DNA of 9,043 nt, from positions 1 through 9,043 of the forward strand of contig DLVS01000488.1 in assembly GCA_003445095.1 (NCBI GenBank), in the 5' to 3' direction. This stretch comes from Verrucomicrobiales bacterium. Its GTDB lineage: Bacteria; Verrucomicrobiota; Verrucomicrobiia; Limisphaerales; UBA9464. Shown in pieces: positions 5,926 to 9,043 of this stretch (its first letter is position 1; each line of letters opens with the position of its first letter). The position numbers and the translations under genes were made by a program. The notes below the pieces were generated by a model that saw only the letters and a program-made list of their open reading frames with translations, ran no database searches and was not told where the DNA came from.

Positions 5926-6307
5926 TTCTGGGTTGTGGTGGCGTCGCTATCATGGCTTACCACTCAGCCGCCGGTTGGCGCGTTTCTTGGAACAAGATGT
6001 CAGCGAGTTCTGGCTCTGCCCGCTTTCGATCCAAGAAATGTTGTACAAATGGCGGCATCGGCGCCTGCCAGCACCCGACCCGACGGATTGGCTATCTGAA
6101 GCTTTGAGCGGTTATCGGTTGGCACCGGTAACGTTCGATGCAGGTAAGCTCGCCGGGCTTTGGGAATGGGAACATGGCGATCCGGTGGACCGGCTCCTGG
6201 CGGCCGTGGCCCAGACCGAGGGACTGACGCTGGTCCACACTGATCAGCGGTTGCGGCCACTGGCTGGCTTCCCTCAGCAATACTTCCCAAATGTTGGAAT
6301 GGAATGA
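5909..6307 (+). CDS. PIN-domain toxin (VapC-like ribonuclease) of the toxin-antitoxin pair
   Basis: A protein of 132 residues, the normal size for a VapC-type PIN toxin, predicted to be a Mg2+-dependent endoribonuclease held inactive by the upstream antitoxin. The start MRALIDSGLWW matches the PIN opening (M-R-x-L-x-D), giving D6. E43 lies in LSIQEMLYKW. HGDPVDRLLAAVA supplies D91/D94, and LVHTDQRL supplies D112. Together these form the acidic metal-binding set expected of the fold. The frame stays open upstream to 5747, but the PIN start and the overlap with the antitoxin indicate the ATG at 5909. The 17-bp overlap with the antitoxin reading frame suggests translational coupling. Residues S7-G8 replace the T-H usual after the first Asp in many close relatives. 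RNA target unknown. Confidence 0.87.
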   Translation: MRALIDSGLWWRRYHGLPLSRRLARFLEQDVSEFWLCPLSIQEMLYKWRHRRLPAPDPTDWLSEALSGYRLAPVTFDAGKLAGLWEWEHGDPVDRLLAAVAQTEGLTLVHTDQRLRPLAGFPQQYFPNVGME

Positions 6308-6356
6308 TCGTCCGCTACACAATTTCAGGTCCACGCCTCATGCCAGCAATGGTCGA

Positions 6357-9043
6357 TCACTTCAACGAGCCTAAAAACTCGACCACGTCGCGCAGTTCTT
6401 GGCGGGTGAGCAATTGGCCGAATCCGTCGGGCATCCCACTGAGTCCCTTCTCGCGGCTGACAATTTCATTCTTCTTCAAGGTGACGTCGCCTTCTTCGGG
6501 CGAGATGATGACCACGGTATCCGGCGTCTCGGTTCTGACCACGCCGGCATACGACTGGCCATTCTTGAGAGTGACAATCGCGGTCTCGAAACCTTCGGTG
6601 ACCTGCTGATTGGGAAAGACCACGCTTTCGAGCAAATGTTCGCGAGTCGCTCGACTTGCTAGACCATCCAACTTGGGGCCCGCGTTGCCGCCACCGTCAC
6701 CGCTGATTTGGTGGCAACGAGTGCACGCGACGGCGGCGTTCTCATAGAAAATCTTTTTACCTCGCGCCGCGTCTCCTCCGAACAGAACTTCGCGATAAGG
6801 TGAAAGATGATCCTTCGGCAACTTCCACCCCTCATACTCAGCCAGACGGGTCTTCACCGCGGGGGAGTTGCGTTTGGCGGCGGCCTCCACCAGGTCAAGC
6901 ATCACTTCGTTGGCGATCTCACGCTTCATGAGCTTGTCGAGGGCCTCGGCAAGCAACGCATCGGCCGAATCGGATTTGAGATCTCCCAGCGAAACGTAAG
7001 CGGATTGTTGTTCGGCGACCGAACTCGAGGAAAGCTTCGAAGCGAGCTGGCCAGCCGCGTCACCCGGATTGAGTTCCGCGCCGAGTTTTGAGGCGGCGAG
7101 GCGGAGGACTTCGTTTTGGTCCCGCGAAGCGAGTGACAGCGCGGTGCCGAGTTTCCAATACGCCTCGGCGACCGCAGGATCTCCCGCCGGATTCTCCACC
7201 TCATACCGGTTCTCCCGTAGCCGAAGCTGGACCGGCGAAGTGAAATTGGTGGTGACGACTTCGGCCAAAGAACGCAGCGCTCCGGCGCGCGCGCCCGCCG
7301 GAGCTCGCGACGCCACAACACGAAATAAGGCATCGACGCAGCCCGGCGGCTTGAGCTGCGCGAGCGAGCGACTGGCCTCGAGCAATACCGGTTCGGGAAC
7401 GCTGGTCGTCCAGCGAGTGTCGAGCGGACGAAAATCGGGATCGGCGGCCATCATTTGGCGGATCTTCTCCTGCTGCTCGGCGGTGAGTGGGGGCGGCGGT
7501 TGAAAGGCCAACAGGTTAGTCAACACGGCGGCCAACGCGTCCCGGGCAGGCGCGGGGTCGCGGGCGGGAAGTGGGCGATAGGTTCCCACGATTCGGTCGC
7601 GGGGATGGGGGTTGGCCCAGGTGGCGAGTCCGTGCAAGGCCTCGCTGCGGATGAGGTCCGACAAATCAGTTCGGGTGGCGACGGCGGCGAGACGTTGAGC
7701 GGATTCAGGTGTGCCGACGCGGAAGTTTGCGTTCACCACGCGCAGGAGCATCGGTGTGAGTTGGTCGATGGGTGCGTTGGTCCACGGAAGCGGCTGGTCG
7801 GCGCGAACGTCGAGGATTGGCACAGCCGTCCCGGCTGCGGTCGTGGTAGTGGCGCGGGCGCCCCCGCCCGCAACTTCGGCAGGCGTGGGCGCCTGCCGGA
7901 CGGTGACAGGCGTGGGCGCCTGTCCCACTACGCTGATCGCCGCGAACTGCTTGAGCAGCGCGTCGAGCTTTGCCGATTGAGCGCACTCGGCGAGAGCGGG
8001 CAGAGCGTTGGTGATCGGCACATCGTTGATCGCGCGCGCGGCTTCAAGGACAAGCAGCGGGTCGGAGTCGGAGAGGAAACGTGCCACCCAATCATTTTCC
8101 ATTCGCCGGGCAGCAACCAATCCCACAAGCCGGACCAAATTCGAATTGTTGGTCGCGTAACGATCAGCAACGGACGTATCGAACTTACTCAACCTCAGCA
8201 TTGCTTCCAGACCCGAAACGGCCGCGTGCTGGATCAGGAGATCGCGCCCGGAGTTGGCTTTCAGCGCGGAGATCGGAGCTTCGAACAATGGTTCATAGAG
8301 GCGGGTGTCGGTTGAAGGAACTCCAACGGTGTCTTGAAGTTTTTGTTCAACGTTCCGGCGAATTGCCTGCAAACCCTGATTGCTTCCGCCCCAACTAAGG
8401 GTCACTTGCCCGGTCGCCTTTATCGCCGCGGCCCGGACACGAGGACTGGCATCATTGACCAAGGAGGGCAGGTGACCTCGCAGTGCGACCAGGCGCCAAT
8501 TACCCATCAAGCGAACCGTTTGAGCCCGGACTTCATCATCGCGATCGTTGAGCAATGACCGGAGCTTTTCCAGGTCGTCATAATTCACCAGAGATTTCCG
8601 TTGAAGGATGTCCAAAGCCCACAGTGCATGAAGCCGAGGGAGTGTCTCTTTCGTGTTCAGGGCGTGATTGACCAAGGCTTGTTTGCTACCTCGCGCGGCC
8701 AACTCAAACTGCGCCTCCTGCCGCACGCGCATGTCGCGATGGCTCAGCAACGCGAGGAGCTCGGCCTCGCTCCGCTTGGTCATCCCCTCGGCGAGCAGCT
8801 TGGCGGTCTCCTTCACCACTGGGTCCGCGATGACTTCGGGAAAGGAAGCGCGATAGAGCCGGCCTTTGTTGCTCTTGGGCCAACCTTCGTGCCAATCAGC
8901 GAAGAAGATGGATCCGTCAGTAGCCAAATCCACATCGGGTACGAGCGAGTTCCAAACGAACTCGTCGTGGGCGACCAACTCGTAGCCCGCGCCCGCCGGA
9001 CGATTGCGCAATGAGTAAATACCGCTCTTCGCGCTCGTGCCTT
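6357..9043 (-). CDS. PVC-type protein with propeller end, HEAT repeats and C-terminal CxxCH heme domain (5' end outside window)
   Basis: The frame runs off the right edge: codons upstream of the TTG at 9009-9011 are open and encode GTSAKSGIYSL, continuous with RNRPAGAGYEL, so the real start is outside. At least 894 residues are visible. Numbering from that TTG, residues 1-55 are the last part of a beta-propeller of the membrane-bound dehydrogenase type (DLATDGSIFFADWHEGWPKS, then KGRLYR). About 80-720 is an array of HEAT-like helices (e.g. SHRDMRVRQEAQFEL, NDRDDEVRAQTVRLMG). About 740-884 is a class I-like heme-binding domain with C763-T-R-C766-H767 and a later G-M860-P-D-G-F that could give the distal Met. 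Such proteins are widespread in Planctomycetes/Verrucomicrobia and are thought to be exported c-type cytochrome-linked dehydrogenases; substrate unknown. An in-frame hairpin-rich insertion is at about residues 362-397. Convergent with the toxin gene, 49 bp apart. Confidence 0.92.
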   Translation of the reverse strand, partial: GTSAKSGIYSLRNRPAGAGYELVAHDEFVWNSLVPDVDLATDGSIFFADWHEGWPKSNKGRLYRASFPEVIADPVVKETAKLLAEGMTKRSEAELLALLSHRDMRVRQEAQFELAARGSKQALVNHALNTKETLPRLHALWALDILQRKSLVNYDDLEKLRSLLNDRDDEVRAQTVRLMGNWRLVALRGHLPSLVNDASPRVRAAAIKATGQVTLSWGGSNQGLQAIRRNVEQKLQDTVGVPSTDTRLYEPLFEAPISALKANSGRDLLIQHAAVSGLEAMLRLSKFDTSVADRYATNNSNLVRLVGLVAARRMENDWVARFLSDSDPLLVLEAARAINDVPITNALPALAECAQSAKLDALLKQFAAISVVGQAPTPVTVRQAPTPAEVAGGGARATTTTAAGTAVPILDVRADQPLPWTNAPIDQLTPMLLRVVNANFRVGTPESAQRLAAVATRTDLSDLIRSEALHGLATWANPHPRDRIVGTYRPLPARDPAPARDALAAVLTNLLAFQPPPPLTAEQQEKIRQMMAADPDFRPLDTRWTTSVPEPVLLEASRSLAQLKPPGCVDALFRVVASRAPAGARAGALRSLAEVVTTNFTSPVQLRLRENRYEVENPAGDPAVAEAYWKLGTALSLASRDQNEVLRLAASKLGAELNPGDAAGQLASKLSSSSVAEQQSAYVSLGDLKSDSADALLAEALDKLMKREIANEVMLDLVEAAAKRNSPAVKTRLAEYEGWKLPKDHLSPYREVLFGGDAARGKKIFYENAAVACTRCHQISGDGGGNAGPKLDGLASRATREHLLESVVFPNQQVTEGFETAIVTLKNGQSYAGVVRTETPDTVVIISPEEGDVTLKKNEIVSREKGLSGMPDGFGQLLTRQELRDVVEFLGSLK
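7279..7304. repeat. 9-bp-arm palindrome inside the heme-protein gene
   Basis: GCTCCGGCG (7279-7287) and CGCCGGAGC (7296-7304) are perfect inverted arms with an 8-nt loop. The gene reads it as part of SRAPAGARAGALRS (about residues 568-581). It may be a captured repeat element or just Ala/Arg-rich coding sequence. Confidence 0.4.
7820..7926. repeat. Cluster of palindromes (REP-like) inside the heme-protein gene
   Basis: Four hairpins lie in 107 bp: CAGCCG/CGGCTG (7823-7837), GCGGGC/GCCCGC (7854-7871), CGGCAGGCG/CGCCTGCCG (7877-7898, loop TGGG) and GACAGGCG/CGCCTGTC (7905-7924, loop TGGG). The last two share the core CAGGCGTGGGCGCCTG with a 27-bp period, giving two QAPTP peptides nine residues apart. 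The encoded stretch (about residues 362-397, rich in Ala, Thr, Pro, Gly) interrupts an otherwise helical repeat region. Confidence 0.7.

Noticed and set aside
6308..6356. Possible terminator between the convergent toxin and heme-protein genes (TGATCG and CGATCA).
   Set aside because: Only 6-bp arms about 43 nt apart, overlapping the stop codons and with no T-run; not enough to call.
7455..8315. 286-codon open frame on the plus strand.
   Set aside because: It lies entirely opposite the HEAT/heme-protein gene, which has clear domains; high GC creates long antisense frames.
1..9043. CRISPR array, tRNA or rRNA genes, insertion-sequence transposase.
   Set aside because: The repeats present are short-unit arrays or hairpins without regular unique spacers; no tRNA-like fold, rRNA segment or transposase gene was seen.

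Overview
The window looks like a chromosomal fragment of a GC-rich bacterium of the PVC superphylum, most likely a soil or freshwater Verrucomicrobiota (Limisphaerales/Pedosphaera-like). The pointers are a Tat-exported Gfo/Idh/MocA oxidoreductase, a very large propeller/HEAT-repeat protein ending in a planctomycete/verrucomicrobial-type CxxCH heme-binding domain, and many short-unit repeats both between and inside genes. This is inference from protein style; no rRNA or other marker gene is present.

Layout: (1) 1-382, plus strand: C-terminal part of a class I SAM methyltransferase. (2) 383-588: convergent gap with two copies of a decamer-based repeat in opposite orientation. (3) 589-2028, minus: Tat-signal Gfo/Idh/MocA oxidoreductase. 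(4) 2029-2408: gene-free DNA with two inverted-repeat structures. (5) 2409-5291, minus: 960-aa TIR - STAND NTPase - TPR-like protein, the most interesting gene here and a candidate antiphage/abortive-infection NADase. (6) 5292-5670: 379 bp between divergent genes. (7) 5671-6307, plus: type II toxin-antitoxin pair, Phd/YefM-like antitoxin and PIN-domain (VapC-like) toxin, overlapping by 17 bp, with a perfect palindrome over the antitoxin start. (8) 6357-9043, minus: HEAT-repeat protein with C-terminal c-type heme domain, running off the right edge.

The Gfo/Idh and heme-protein genes are typical exported catabolic proteins of this phylum and share a strand. The TIR-STAND gene and the divergently transcribed toxin-antitoxin module lie between them like a small defence block.

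The most unusual structure not explained by the gene list is a set of three heptamer-periodic arrays inside the TIR-STAND coding sequence (GGAATTC-, GTCACTC- and GCATTCC/GCACTCC-type units), each read through in frame, and a 107-bp cluster of hairpins, including a 27-bp-period twin palindrome, read through in frame in the heme-protein gene. These resemble STRR/REP-type genome repeats that have invaded coding sequence.
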